Shown in pieces: positions 28,746 to 40,200 of a DNA stretch of 64,000 nt. The notes under the pieces were generated by a model. It did no database searches, had not been told where the DNA came from, and saw nothing but the letters and a program-made list of their open reading frames with translations. Position numbers and translations under genes: made by a program. This stretch comes from Bacteroidota bacterium (GTDB lineage: Bacteria; Bacteroidota; Bacteroidia; Bacteroidales; JAAAOM01), in contig JAAAOM010000037.1 of the NCBI GenBank assembly GCA_009908855.1, forward strand, positions 1-64,000, read 5' to 3'. Within the stretch, counting starts at the first letter, position 1. Each line of letters opens with the position of its first letter.

Positions 28746-28748
28746 ACA

Positions 28749-29159
28749 TTAAAAATCGGGTTTTTTCCGATATTGTTTCTTTTCAGATTGATGTTTTTTC
28801 TTTTCTATGCGCTTCTCCTTTGCGGCCTTGGTCGGTTTGGTTTTAATACGGGGCTTTTTAGGAGCCAGGGCAGTTTCTAAATGTCGGTAAAATTTTTCAA
28901 TCACATTGTCCCGATTCCTGAATTGTGAACGTGTTTGTTCAGAAGTAATAATCAGCTCACCTTCATGGGTGATTTTATTCCCCAAATTTTCGATAAGTCT
29001 ATTCTTTTCCGCTTGTGATAAACATTCTGATTCAAAAATATTAAACCGTAATTCCACTTTGGAATTTACTTTATTCACATGTTGTCCTCCGGCACCGCTG
29101 CTTCGTGCGGTATGAAAAGTCCATTCCTTTGAAAAATCACGGTTTCTTATTGGCTCCAT
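28749..29159 (-). CDS. arfB: Alternative ribosome-rescue factor / peptidyl-tRNA hydrolase ArfB (YaeJ)
   Basis: TARSSGAGGQHVNKVNSKVELRF GGQ motif, basic C-terminal tail. Confidence 0.93.
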   Translation of the reverse strand: MEPIRNRDFSKEWTFHTARSSGAGGQHVNKVNSKVELRFNIFESECLSQAEKNRLIENLGNKITHEGELIITSEQTRSQFRNRDNVIEKFYRHLETALAPKKPRIKTKPTKAAKEKRIEKKKHQSEKKQYRKKPDF

Positions 29160-29189
29160 AACTTTGCTATATGAGATGCTAAAATAAAA

Positions 29190-29213
29190 AAGCCCTCCGA
29201 TAACGGAAGGCTT
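29190..29213 (-). terminator. Hairpin terminator between the MBG-repeat protein and arfB
   Basis: AAGCCCTCCG-ATAA-CGGAAGGCTT with A-rich tract at 29181-29190 (T-run on minus strand). Confidence 0.7.
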
Positions 29214-29236
29214 TTATCTATAAATTTGTATAATAT

Positions 29237-32200
29237 CTATTTCTTGATGAACTTATGAATCTTTAATGTTTCTTCATCCTGTCCGATTAAATGTAACAGA
29301 TACAACCCTTCTTTTAATTCGGTAACATCAATTTTCAATTGATTTGTTTCCAATACTTTATTACCGGCTACTGAAAATATTTCGATGGATGCAATTTTAA
29401 GGTTTGATTCAAGGAAAAGGATATTTTCAACCGGATTGGGATATATAAGAATATAATCGGTAAGGCTGTTATTAACGTCTGTACCTCCCATTATCTGAAG
29501 TTCCTGAGTTACATCCTCAGCTGCCTGATAATTCTCATTACCTGCCTGACTGGCTGTTATAGTTGTACTTCCTTTTCCAACAATAATAACGGTATTGCTA
29601 TCAATGGTTGCAACCTCGGTATCTGAGCTTGAATAGCTTACTTCCAGTCCTGATGAAGCAGTTGCTGTCAGGGTGAAATCATCATCACCTACATTAACAG
29701 GGTCTAATGCCGCGAATGTAATGGTTTGTGTGGCTTTTGTTATAGCCAGCGTGCCATTGATATAGATGAAGCTATAATTGTCATCATAACCTCCTGCAAC
29801 CACAATGTCAACATCGCCAACGGCTGTAGTTTGTGTAGCTGAAGTTGATAAATCAGGTAATGTATCCAGATCAGCCTCGGAATCGGCATTCACAAATCCT
29901 GCGTAAGACATTGATAGTTCAGGATTTTCATCTCCAAAGGATTTTGACTTATCCCCGGCTGTTACGGTAAGAACTGCTTTGCTTACGGTAAAGGACTGCT
30001 CAACATCAGGTGCGGCTATGTAATTATCACTTCCGGATTGAGAAGCTGTTATGGTAACATTACCCGCTCCTGTAATGGTTACTTCGTTTCCGTTAATAGT
30101 AGCCACATTGGTGTTGGAGCTACTAAAGGTAACATTCAGTCCTGAAGAAGCGGTAGCTGACAGAATGAATGCCGGATCACCATACGTTTTGTCAGAAAGT
30201 GCATTAAATGTAATGGTTTGTTCTTCTTTTCCAACGGTGAGTGTACCTTCAACATAAGTAAATTCATAGTTATCATCGGCAGCACCCATAATGGTAATAG
30301 TATACTCACCATTTCCTGATTCGATTGTTGCAGTTGTTGAAGCAGATGGTAATGCATCCAACACACTTTCATCATCATCATTAACAAAACCGCTATATGT
30401 AAAGGTTAACTCAGGATTAGGATTACCGTATTTACGGGCCTTATCATCCGCTGTTACGGTTAACATGGCTTTGGTAATGGTTAGTGTACCATTGTTATTG
30501 ACAAAATCATAATTCTCATCTACACCACCAGCCAGATTGATTGGCTCAGTGCCCACCTGGCTATTTTCATCCGCGGGAGAAGTAGCTGTTGGTTCTGTAT
30601 CAATAACTCCGGCATCATCGTCATTGACAAAGCCTGCATAAGAAACTGTAAATATCGGATTCATGTCACCATATGTCTTGATTTTGTCATCAGCCGTGGC
30701 TGTTAGCAAAGCTTTGTTAATAGTGAGCGAAGCATTGTTATAAACAAAATCATAGTTATTGTCTGAGCCTCCTGAAACTGATATAACAGAGGTTCCGGCC
30801 GGTGTAGAAGGAGTTGCTGTTGATTCAGCAACCGGTTCGGTATCAAGAACACTTGCATCATCGCTGTTTACAAATCCACTATAAACAAAGGTAAATGCAG
30901 GGTTTGCTTCACCATATGTTTTGGATTTGTCATCAGCTGTTACTGTTAGCGTTGCTTTATTGATTGTAATTGTACCGTTGACTGTTGTTATATCGTAATT
31001 ATCATCACTACCACTTGTCAGGGTAATGTCGTAGTTACCGGCATCACTTGATGCAACTGCACTTGTTGATGCCATAGGTGGTGTATCAAGATCACCTTCT
31101 GTATCAGCATTTACAAAGCCACTGTAAGAAATGGATAATGCAGGATTGGCCTCTCCGTACGTTTTGCTTTGGTCATCAGCAGTAGCTGTAAGAGATGCTT
31201 TTGTAATGGTTAATTCACCTGGCACCGGATTAAATTCATAATTATTATCAGCACCGCCGCTTATAGTGATGGGGATGGTTCCAACCGGTGTTGTTTCATT
31301 TGCTGTTGATTCAGCTGTTGGTTCGGTGTCGATTACGCCGGCATCATCGCTGTTTACAAAACCACTGTAAACAAAAGTGAATACGGGGTTCGCATTGCCA
31401 TAGGTTTTGGTTTGGTCATCAGCGGTTACCGTAAGCGTTGCCTTCTCAACGGTTAATGTTCCGTTGGCTGGCGTAATATCGTAATTATCGTCAGTTCCAC
31501 CTGAGACAGTGATGTCATAAGTGCCTGCATCACTGGTAACCACTGCCTCAGATGAAGCCGTTGGTTCGGTATCGATAACACCTGCATCCTCACCATTAAC
31601 AAAACCGTCGTAGGCGATTGTAAATATCGGATTTGCATCGCCATAAGTTTTGGTTTTATCCTCGGCGGTTGCTGTTAAAGTAGCTTTATTAATAGTTAAT
31701 TCACCTTCTTCAAGAATAAAATTGTAATTATTGTCACTTCCTCCTGCTAACGTAATAACTGCAGTTCCGACAGGAGTTGTTTCGTTTGCCGTTGATCCTG
31801 CCGTTGGTTCTGTATCAATATCATCGGAGACATCATCGCCTATAAATCCTGTGTATGAAATAGTAAATACGGGATTTGCATCACCGTAGGTTTTGGACAT
31901 GTCATCGGCAGTAGCGGTCAAATCTGCTTTATTAACGGTAAATGCACCATCTTCATAACTAAAACTATAATTGTTATCGCTGGCTCCTGACACAGTGATA
32001 TCATAATTACCTGCTCCGGTTGTGGGACCAACACTTGTATTTGGTGTAGGCTGCGTATCAAGATCATTTACATCATCATCATTTTTAAATCCTGAATAAG
32101 CAATAGTTAAAGCCGGATTAGCCTCTCCGTATGTTTTCGATTTGTTTTCTGCTGTCACGGTAAGCATTGCTTTTGTAATACTCAATGTGCCGTCGAAATA

Positions 32201-34240
32201 GGAAAAATCATAGTTGTTGTCATTCCCCCCGGCCACGGTTATATCTTCATCGCCAACCGGTGTTGTTGCTATGGCCGTTGATGTCGCATCAGGAGGGTTG
32301 TCCAGATCCGATGCATCATCATCATTTTTGAAACCGCTGTATGAAACAGTAAATGCCGGATTGGGCTCGCCATATTCACGGCTTTTATCATCCGCAGTCG
32401 CTGAAAGAGTAGCTTTTGTAATGGTTAATGTACCGGTTCCAATACTGAAATCATAATTATCATCACTCCCCCCTGAACCCGTTATATCTTCTGTACCAAC
32501 ATCCGTAGTTTCATCAGCAACCGATGCACCTTCAGGCTCATCATCGATGTCGCCGGCATCATCGCTGCCTACAAATCCTGTGTAAGTAAATGTGAATACA
32601 GGATTCGCATCACCATACGTCTTTGTCTTATCTTCAGGTGTTGCCGTCAATGTTTTCTTTTCAACAATTAAATCCCGATCTACTTCCGGAGCGGCATAAT
32701 AGTCATCATCTCCGGCCTGTGAAGCAGTAATAGTGGTTGTTCCTGCGCCAACTACGGTTATTGTATTACCTGAAACAGTGGCAACAGAAGGGTCTGAACT
32801 ACTAAAAGACACAGATAATCCGGATGATGCTGATGCAGATATTGTATAATCAGCATCTCCATAAGTTTTATTGCTTAAAGCGCCAAAAGTGATTGTCTGA
32901 TTTTGTTTCGGTGTACCACCAAATTCATAAGCACCAATATCTATTGTTCCGTTATGATACATACCACGCTGATCCCGGTCGGGAATAGAAACTGTGCCGT
33001 TGTCAGAACTATTTCCCGCATCAATGGCAACACTACCGATTGATAATGCAAGGGTTTGTGGGCCATATTTGGTTGAATTGTCGGCCAATGAACCGGCAAT
33101 ATTTAGATTTGATTGATCACCATCAATGTCACCGGTACCACCCAGGGTAGCTGAATTAAAGCTGGAACTTGCTGTATCGCCGGCAGTTACTGTTTCATAA
33201 TATTCAACAAGGTTATAGCCATTGGTAGTTAATGTTCCATTATAATTACTTATATCCAGGTCATTGTAATTAGATCTGGTATTATTGGCGATAAGGTTGT
33301 TTTTTAATATAAGTTCCTTGTATGCAACCATTACTGCACCTGATGCACGATACCGGTCCCAGCCGGTTGTGGGATAGGCATCTACACCCTGTGTATTATT
33401 ATTACCCACAATTGTATTATTTGTAAATACGGCATTGGCATAAAGACTATACCATGCTGCACCCCATTCATTTGTGGAGTTTTCCGTAAATGTACAATTG
33501 GTAACTTCATGGTAAACAGCATCATTCGTATGATTTATATGAATACCACCCACTCCTGATGCAGAATTATCATGAATGGTTGAATTGGTAAGCGTTAGTT
33601 TACCCATTGATTTGGGTGGTGTAGCATTACCCTGATATGCAATGGCACCTCCAAATTTATGGCAATCGTTATGCGAAATGGTGGATTTGTCAATGGTCAG
33701 ATCACCGTATCCGTTCACAAAAATACCACCACCAGCTCCATTTATAGTTGAATGTATACGGTTTTCGGTAATTACACCACGGGTGATCGTTAAGTCACCA
33801 TAAGCTTTTATACCTCCACCTCCATCACTGCCGGATGTTAATGAAAGGTTTCCATATCTTACAGTTAAGTCTTCCAATGTTAGCGAGGCAGTGCTATCTA
33901 CTGTGAATACACGTTGATTAACAGTACCGTCAGCATAACTACTACCGGCCTGGATGAAAGTATTATAAACCCCCTCACCAATTATGGTGATAGCCTTGTC
34001 GATTTCAATACCAAATGTGTCAATACCTTCGCCCTGAAAAGTTCCGGAAATGTAGAGAACATCACCGCTTGAAACTTGCGATAACGCATGTGTTATAGTT
34101 TTCCATTCGTTGCCAGGTGAACCGTCACCGGAACCATCATCCCCTGATGAACTATCCACATAGTAATCTGCTGCTAAACTAAATGCACTTATACTTATGG
34201 TTAAAGCAACCAATAAAATAAATCGTAGTTTTGTTTTCAT
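29237..34240 (-). CDS. T9SS-secreted protein: N-terminal beta-helix/choice-of-anchor-Q-like region, about 11 MBG-type repeats, Ig-like repeats, T9SS C-terminal domain
   Basis: MKTKLRFILLVALTISISAFSLA signal; AIDAGNSSDNGTVSIPDRDQRGMYHNGTIDIGAYEFGG; repeated LTxTAxDKxKTYGxANPxFTxxYxGFVNxDDAGVIDTEP; C-terminal ILIYPNPVENILFLES...GLYLLHL. Confidence 0.9.
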   Translation of the reverse strand: MKTKLRFILLVALTISISAFSLAADYYVDSSSGDDGSGDGSPGNEWKTITHALSQVSSGDVLYISGTFQGEGIDTFGIEIDKAITIIGEGVYNTFIQAGSSYADGTVNQRVFTVDSTASLTLEDLTVRYGNLSLTSGSDGGGGIKAYGDLTITRGVITENRIHSTINGAGGGIFVNGYGDLTIDKSTISHNDCHKFGGAIAYQGNATPPKSMGKLTLTNSTIHDNSASGVGGIHINHTNDAVYHEVTNCTFTENSTNEWGAAWYSLYANAVFTNNTIVGNNNTQGVDAYPTTGWDRYRASGAVMVAYKELILKNNLIANNTRSNYNDLDISNYNGTLTTNGYNLVEYYETVTAGDTASSSFNSATLGGTGDIDGDQSNLNIAGSLADNSTKYGPQTLALSIGSVAIDAGNSSDNGTVSIPDRDQRGMYHNGTIDIGAYEFGGTPKQNQTITFGALSNKTYGDADYTISASASSGLSVSFSSSDPSVATVSGNTITVVGAGTTTITASQAGDDDYYAAPEVDRDLIVEKKTLTATPEDKTKTYGDANPVFTFTYTGFVGSDDAGDIDDEPEGASVADETTDVGTEDITGSGGSDDNYDFSIGTGTLTITKATLSATADDKSREYGEPNPAFTVSYSGFKNDDDASDLDNPPDATSTAIATTPVGDEDITVAGGNDNNYDFSYFDGTLSITKAMLTVTAENKSKTYGEANPALTIAYSGFKNDDDVNDLDTQPTPNTSVGPTTGAGNYDITVSGASDNNYSFSYEDGAFTVNKADLTATADDMSKTYGDANPVFTISYTGFIGDDVSDDIDTEPTAGSTANETTPVGTAVITLAGGSDNNYNFILEEGELTINKATLTATAEDKTKTYGDANPIFTIAYDGFVNGEDAGVIDTEPTASSEAVVTSDAGTYDITVSGGTDDNYDITPANGTLTVEKATLTVTADDQTKTYGNANPVFTFVYSGFVNSDDAGVIDTEPTAESTANETTPVGTIPITISGGADNNYEFNPVPGELTITKASLTATADDQSKTYGEANPALSISYSGFVNADTEGDLDTPPMASTSAVASSDAGNYDITLTSGSDDNYDITTVNGTITINKATLTVTADDKSKTYGEANPAFTFVYSGFVNSDDASVLDTEPVAESTATPSTPAGTSVISVSGGSDNNYDFVYNNASLTINKALLTATADDKIKTYGDMNPIFTVSYAGFVNDDDAGVIDTEPTATSPADENSQVGTEPINLAGGVDENYDFVNNNGTLTITKAMLTVTADDKARKYGNPNPELTFTYSGFVNDDDESVLDALPSASTTATIESGNGEYTITIMGAADDNYEFTYVEGTLTVGKEEQTITFNALSDKTYGDPAFILSATASSGLNVTFSSSNTNVATINGNEVTITGAGNVTITASQSGSDNYIAAPDVEQSFTVSKAVLTVTAGDKSKSFGDENPELSMSYAGFVNADSEADLDTLPDLSTSATQTTAVGDVDIVVAGGYDDNYSFIYINGTLAITKATQTITFAALDPVNVGDDDFTLTATASSGLEVSYSSSDTEVATIDSNTVIIVGKGSTTITASQAGNENYQAAEDVTQELQIMGGTDVNNSLTDYILIYPNPVENILFLESNLKIASIEIFSVAGNKVLETNQLKIDVTELKEGLYLLHLIGQDEETLKIHKFIKK

Positions 34241-34648
34241 AATGGTTTTAATTTGGAGTAAGAATGAATGATTATTTATTCTCATAAGTTTGATAAAAGT
34301 ATATTGTTATAGTTTTTCCCGGTCCTTTTACATTATCTAACTAACAAAGGTTATAAATCTTTTTTTAATTATCGAAAGCTTTTGACGAATCTATAAAGAC
34401 TTTTGACTGAGACAAAAAAAATAAAATATATGAAAGCACATACACTTGTACAAGAATAATAATTTTAAGCTAATTTAAAAATGTTGTGAAGTATTTGGAC
34501 CTTTTACAATAAACCGCAACCTGTTAAATTATTGTAACATACAGTTTAATAATATTTTACAATAGAATATACTGAATAGAATTTACTGGTAATTAAGCGG
34601 TGAATTTAAAACACTGAATAGTTATTATTTAGAAATGAAAATAAAATT

Positions 34649-37036
34649 TTATTCTTTACCAAATAATGTCGTGAATGAAGTATTAGAATATTTTATTCTT
34701 ACCACATACACACCTATTGCCAGATTATGCACATATATAATGATTGATTCATTTTTGATGGTGTAATTATATTGAATGTTGTGTTTTTTACCATCAATAC
34801 CAATTAATTCGATGATTATATCATCTTTAGAACTAATATTTAACCCGTTGAAAATTAGATATTTATTTGTTGGATTTGGATAGACACTGACGTTGAATGA
34901 CCGGTTATGAAGGTGCGTTACAGTAGAATTCTCAATAATACCCTCTGCATTGACTGTACAATTATTGTCATCAGTTATTCTTACAATGTAACTACCATCA
35001 GACAGATTATTAATAACGGATGTTGTATCCCGATTTGACCATAAAAATGAATATGGTGGAACACCTCCTGACAGCGTCAGTTCAATACGCCCATCTGCAG
35101 CGTTTGATGATGTTACATGGGTAATGTTCATAGATACATCTATCTTCTCCGGTTCTTGAATATGAATGGTATCGATTAATCGACAGGCATGCTGATCAAC
35201 AACTGTTACAAAATATTCACCGGATGATAAATTTGAAACAGTATTTGAAGTATCGCCATTTGACCAGTTATATGAATATGGAATTTGGCCACCCGATACC
35301 TGTACTTGTGCTTTACCGTCTTGATTTCCAAAACAAGAGATATCCGATTTCTGTGAAGAGATATTGTATCCGTTGCAATCCCATTTTCCCTGATTAACTT
35401 TTATCGATGCATTGCCTTCGCACCCATTGTCATCAGTAACTGTAACTGCATATATTCCGGGTGAAAGACTGTCAATAGACCGTTTGTTTTCTCCATTCGA
35501 CCATTGAAATGTGTATGGGCCGGATCCGTTATATATTGTCAATGTAATATTTCCATCATTAAGTCCACGTAATGACTCATGATTTACAGAAACCGATATA
35601 TCAAGTTCCGCCGGTTGATCAATTGTAATAGTGGCCTGTGCGGTGCAGTTGTTTGCATCAATTGCGGTTACCGTATAATTGCCGGCCTGTAAAGAACTGA
35701 TTTGATTGCCAGTTCCGCCATTGGACCAATTATAGGTGGGCGTGCCCTGTCCGCCGGCCACCATGGCATGGGCTGTACCGTCATTCTCACCATAACAGGT
35801 AATATGTGTTGGATCGATGCTTACTGAAAAACCTGAGCAATCCGGTGAACCCACCGTAGATGATGCCGTAGCCTGACAACCCCTGTCATCGGTTACCGTT
35901 ACCGAATAATTGCCGGGAGCCAGTCCGCCAATATCTTCGGAGGTAGCCCCGTTTGACCAGTTAAATGTATAGGGCATGGTTCCCCCGGAAACGGTCAGAT
36001 CAACACTGCCATCATTCGCACCGACGGCCGATTCATCACTTGCCATTGCCGTGGCTGTGAGTGCTTCCGGTTCTGTTATGGTGGTGGTGGCCTGTGCGGT
36101 GCAGTTGTTTGCATCAATTGCGGTTACCGTATAATTGCCGGCCTGTAAAGAACTGATTTGATTGCCAGTTCCGCCATTGGACCAGTTCAAAGTATAGGGA
36201 GAACTACCACCGGATACGGAGGCGGAAATTAACCCATCTGAGTCTCCATTGCAGCTTACGTTTGTTTGCGTTAAATTTATTGAAGGTGAATTACAAGGTG
36301 TCAGGTAATCGTCCAACGCATCAAACCAGGTTTGAGCCATACGTGCTTCTCCGGCCGTATTGGGGTGTATATAATCATAGCAGTGAATATCTATATCCCA
36401 ACCCGTATGGTGATCAACTAAAATAACCGGGGAAGTTACAGTACTTTTTGTTCCTGCAAAACCAACAAGCGCCTGATTGAGGGAAGTAATCTGCGTACCC
36501 CCATCATCAATCCATCCAATGGAAGGAATAATTTGGGCAAGAAATATGGTGATGTTTGCATTTTCATTTCTCAGTATATCAATGATCCCGCTAATGTCAT
36601 CAACAGTGCCGGACGTAGACTGATCATCCCGTATATCATTGGTTCCTATGTGGATTAAGGCAATATCAGGTGTATCATAAAAGGTCAACCAATTAGCAAT
36701 ATTATCTTTAATTTCATCAGCACGCCAACCATAATGCCCTTCGTGATGATGATCAAAATTAGGGTCCGGATGAGAACCATTGATGGGTGAATCCTTCGAT
36801 CCAACAAAATCAACATTGTAGCCGGCATTGTTCAAAAGGTTCCAAAGATCTCTGCGATAGCTGTTGGCACCGGGAGAACCGGCATCGCCCTGTGTAATGG
36901 AATTTCCGATGGGTACAATTTTAATTTGAGCAAGATTGTTTTCGTTTATTGCAAAAACAAAGAAAAGTACCCAACACAGGTAAGGGGCACTTTTAACAAA
37001 AAAGGCATACAGGGCAAATGGTGTGTTTTTAAGCAT
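34649..37036 (-). CDS. T9SS-secreted SGNH/GDSL hydrolase with 6 SprB-type repeats
   Basis: IKIVPIGNSITQGDAGSPGANSYRRDLW, IHIGTNDIRDDQS, DYIHPNTAGEARMAQ; SprB repeats; C-terminal VSVYPNPTNKYLIF. Confidence 0.9.
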   Translation of the reverse strand: MLKNTPFALYAFFVKSAPYLCWVLFFVFAINENNLAQIKIVPIGNSITQGDAGSPGANSYRRDLWNLLNNAGYNVDFVGSKDSPINGSHPDPNFDHHHEGHYGWRADEIKDNIANWLTFYDTPDIALIHIGTNDIRDDQSTSGTVDDISGIIDILRNENANITIFLAQIIPSIGWIDDGGTQITSLNQALVGFAGTKSTVTSPVILVDHHTGWDIDIHCYDYIHPNTAGEARMAQTWFDALDDYLTPCNSPSINLTQTNVSCNGDSDGLISASVSGGSSPYTLNWSNGGTGNQISSLQAGNYTVTAIDANNCTAQATTTITEPEALTATAMASDESAVGANDGSVDLTVSGGTMPYTFNWSNGATSEDIGGLAPGNYSVTVTDDRGCQATASSTVGSPDCSGFSVSIDPTHITCYGENDGTAHAMVAGGQGTPTYNWSNGGTGNQISSLQAGNYTVTAIDANNCTAQATITIDQPAELDISVSVNHESLRGLNDGNITLTIYNGSGPYTFQWSNGENKRSIDSLSPGIYAVTVTDDNGCEGNASIKVNQGKWDCNGYNISSQKSDISCFGNQDGKAQVQVSGGQIPYSYNWSNGDTSNTVSNLSSGEYFVTVVDQHACRLIDTIHIQEPEKIDVSMNITHVTSSNAADGRIELTLSGGVPPYSFLWSNRDTTSVINNLSDGSYIVRITDDNNCTVNAEGIIENSTVTHLHNRSFNVSVYPNPTNKYLIFNGLNISSKDDIIIELIGIDGKKHNIQYNYTIKNESIIIYVHNLAIGVYVVRIKYSNTSFTTLFGKE

Positions 37037-37227
37037 TTTTGTTTTGGATAACAGGATATTTTTATGCAAATATCCAAAAGCAATGACTGCGATTATCTAT
37101 TTTTTGACAAACCCGGCATATTTGTTTATGAATGCATATTATCTGTTTGTTTTTAAAACATTCATTTTTTGTAATGCTTCATTATTCATGCAGTGCACAT
37201 ATATCTTAAAAATCGTTTATTGAAACA

Positions 37228-40200
37228 CTAATGCTTTATAAACATTACGCTATATAGCTTTTCTTCGGTACTAATGCCTATCCAGTATACACCGGATGGT
37301 ATATTGGCAACATCCAGAACGTACAACTGGTCTTCGACAGATTGGGATTTAATATTGACTGGGTAGTGCTTACCAAGCATATCAATAATATCCAATTCAA
37401 ATTCATTTATTGGCGAATCGGCCAGTTGAATAAACAATTTATTTTTCACAGGATTGGGGTATACATCAATCTGTAATTTTTTAAATGCATAATCAACAGT
37501 TGTAGGAATATTAATTGTAGCTGAAACGGACTTCTGACAATTATGCTGATCGGATACGGTTACCTCATAAGTCCCCGGTTGAAGATTACTCAGGTCTTCA
37601 CTGTCTTTACCTACAGACCAGGCGTATTGATAAGGAGCGCGACCTCCTTTTATCATCAAATCAATACTGCCATCATTGGCGTTTACAGCAGAAACGTTAG
37701 AGATATCCATCGTTATATCAAGTTCTTCCGGTTCGATAATTGATATAGATTCAGTTAATACACATCCAAATTTACCCGTAACAGTTACTGAATAGGTACC
37801 GGGACCAAGGCTATTCGCAGTATTTGTTAAATTCCCGTTTGACCATTGATATGCGTACGGAGGTTCTCCTCCAAAGGCTGTCGCCGTAGCACTTCCATCT
37901 GCTTTTCCGAAACAGGAAATATTGGTCCGATTAATTGAAATCGAATAATCGGAACAATCCGGATCACCCGGATTAATGGTAACAGAATCGATAAATGTGC
38001 AACCATTGATATCGGTTATGGTAAGGTCATAATTTCCAGGTTCCAGATTGGAAACAGATTGTAATGTCTCACCGTTCGTCCAGTTATATGAATAGGGTGC
38101 ACCATCGCCATTTACAATTACCTCAACACTGCCATCATTTTCTCCACGAACAGATTCATGAGATGTGGAAAAGTTAATTTCAGGTGCTGTCGGCTGATCA
38201 ACCTCAATTGATTGGTTTAGTACACATCCAAACAGGTCGCTTACAGTCACCGAATAGATTCCCGCCCCGATATTATTAATATCCGGAGAAGAATCACCCG
38301 TAGACCAATTATATTGATAAGGTGTTGCTCCGCCGCTAACATTCGCTGACACACTTCCATCCAATGCACCAGCGCAGGTTACATTTGATTTGGACAGGCT
38401 TAATAAAAAATCAGAACAATCGATATCTCCCGGGTTTATAGTTACTAATGCATTGGATGTACAGGCATTCAAATCAGAAACTGTAACTGAATATTGTCCG
38501 GGTTCCAGATTATTGATATCCTGAGATATTTCACCATTCGACCAGGTATATGTATAGGAGGGTGTTCCGCCGATTAGTGATATGTCAATCGCACCATCAT
38601 TTTCACCCCGTATGGATTCATGTGTTATTGAAGTGGCTATATTAATATTATCAGGTTCTGTTATGGATATGCTTTTCGTCTGTGTACATCCCAGATTTCC
38701 TGTAACTGTCAAGCTGTAAGTCCCTTCATCCAGGTTATTAATCTGTTGTGTGTATGCACCTGTAGACCATGCATAGGAATAGGGTTCAACTGCTCCACTC
38801 ACCACTGAGGTGATGTATCCATCTGCATGTCCGAAACAGGAAATATCAGTTTTATTTAATGTCATTGTAAAATCATCGCAGTCCAAATCTCCCTGGTTGA
38901 CAGTAGCTGATTGTGTTTCAACGCAGCCATTATCATCAGTAACCGTAACCGCATAGGTTGCAGGAGATAAATTATTTATATTTTCTGTTGAAGCTCCGTT
39001 GGACCAGCTATATGAATAATTCGGTGTTCCACCAGAAACGGTCAGGTCAATACTACCATCACTTTCGCCCAGTGCCGATTCATTGGTAACAATTAATGAA
39101 AGATTCAATGGATCCGGTTCATTGATTGAAACAGATTGAATGTCTTCACAACCAAAGGTTCCGGTTACAGTAACCGTGTAATCACCACCTTCAAGACCGG
39201 TTATATCAGCCGTTGTTTCACCATTTGACCAATTATAGGTATAAGGTAATTCGCCACCCGATACAATGGCCGATGCACTTCCATTATTGTTGCCGAAACA
39301 AGTAATATCTGTTTTTGTTAAAGCAAGGCTAAAATCAGAGCAATCAGGTGCACCGGGATCAACGGTATAATTGTCCATATATGTACAACCATTATCATCA
39401 GTAATGGTAAGAGAGTAGGTAGCAGGTTCCAGATTCGTTAAATCCTGCGTTGTTTCTTCATTTGACCATTTGTAAGAATAGTGTGAAGTACCGCCGGATA
39501 CGGAAAGATCAATCTCTCCATCATTCAAACCGCGCACCGATTCGTGACTGATCGTTGAACTTGCAGCTATCAGTGATGGTTCATTAACGGTAACCGTTTG
39601 AATGTCTTCGCAACCAAAAGTACCGGTTACAGTAACCGTATAGCTTCCTCCATCCAAATCAGTGATTGATTGGGTATTGGCTCCATTTGACCAATTGTAT
39701 GCATAAGGTGATTCTCCACCCGTTACAATGGCAGAAGCTGTACCGTTGTCGTCTCCATTACATAAAACGTCGGTTTTATTCATTGAAATATTGAAATCCG
39801 CACAATCCGGATCACCAGGATCAACCGTATAACTGTCCATAAATGTACAGCCATTATCATCCGTAACTGTAACCGAATAGGTATTTGGGGCAAGGTTGTT
39901 TAAATCTTGTGTGCTTGAGCCATTTGACCAGTTGTAGGAATATGGGCTGGTTCCTCCTGAGACGTTTAGGTCAATGCTACCGTTATTAAGTCCACGTACT
40001 GATTCATTGGTAATTGATGGGGTTACTATAATTTGAGAGGGTTCCATTATTGAAAAATTAACTATTTCAGTGCAACCAACATTGTCTGTTACGGTAACAG
40101 CGTAATTATCAGCATTCAAACCTGTTATTTCATCTGTGTTTCCTCCATCTGACCATGCATAGTTAAAAGGCGATTGTCCACCAGATACATTGGCTCTAGC

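Noticed and set aside
29500-32700. Regularly spaced near-identical DNA repeats resembling a repeat array
   Set aside because: They lie in one long open frame with ~243-bp period and encode MBG protein repeats; not a CRISPR or intergenic satellite.
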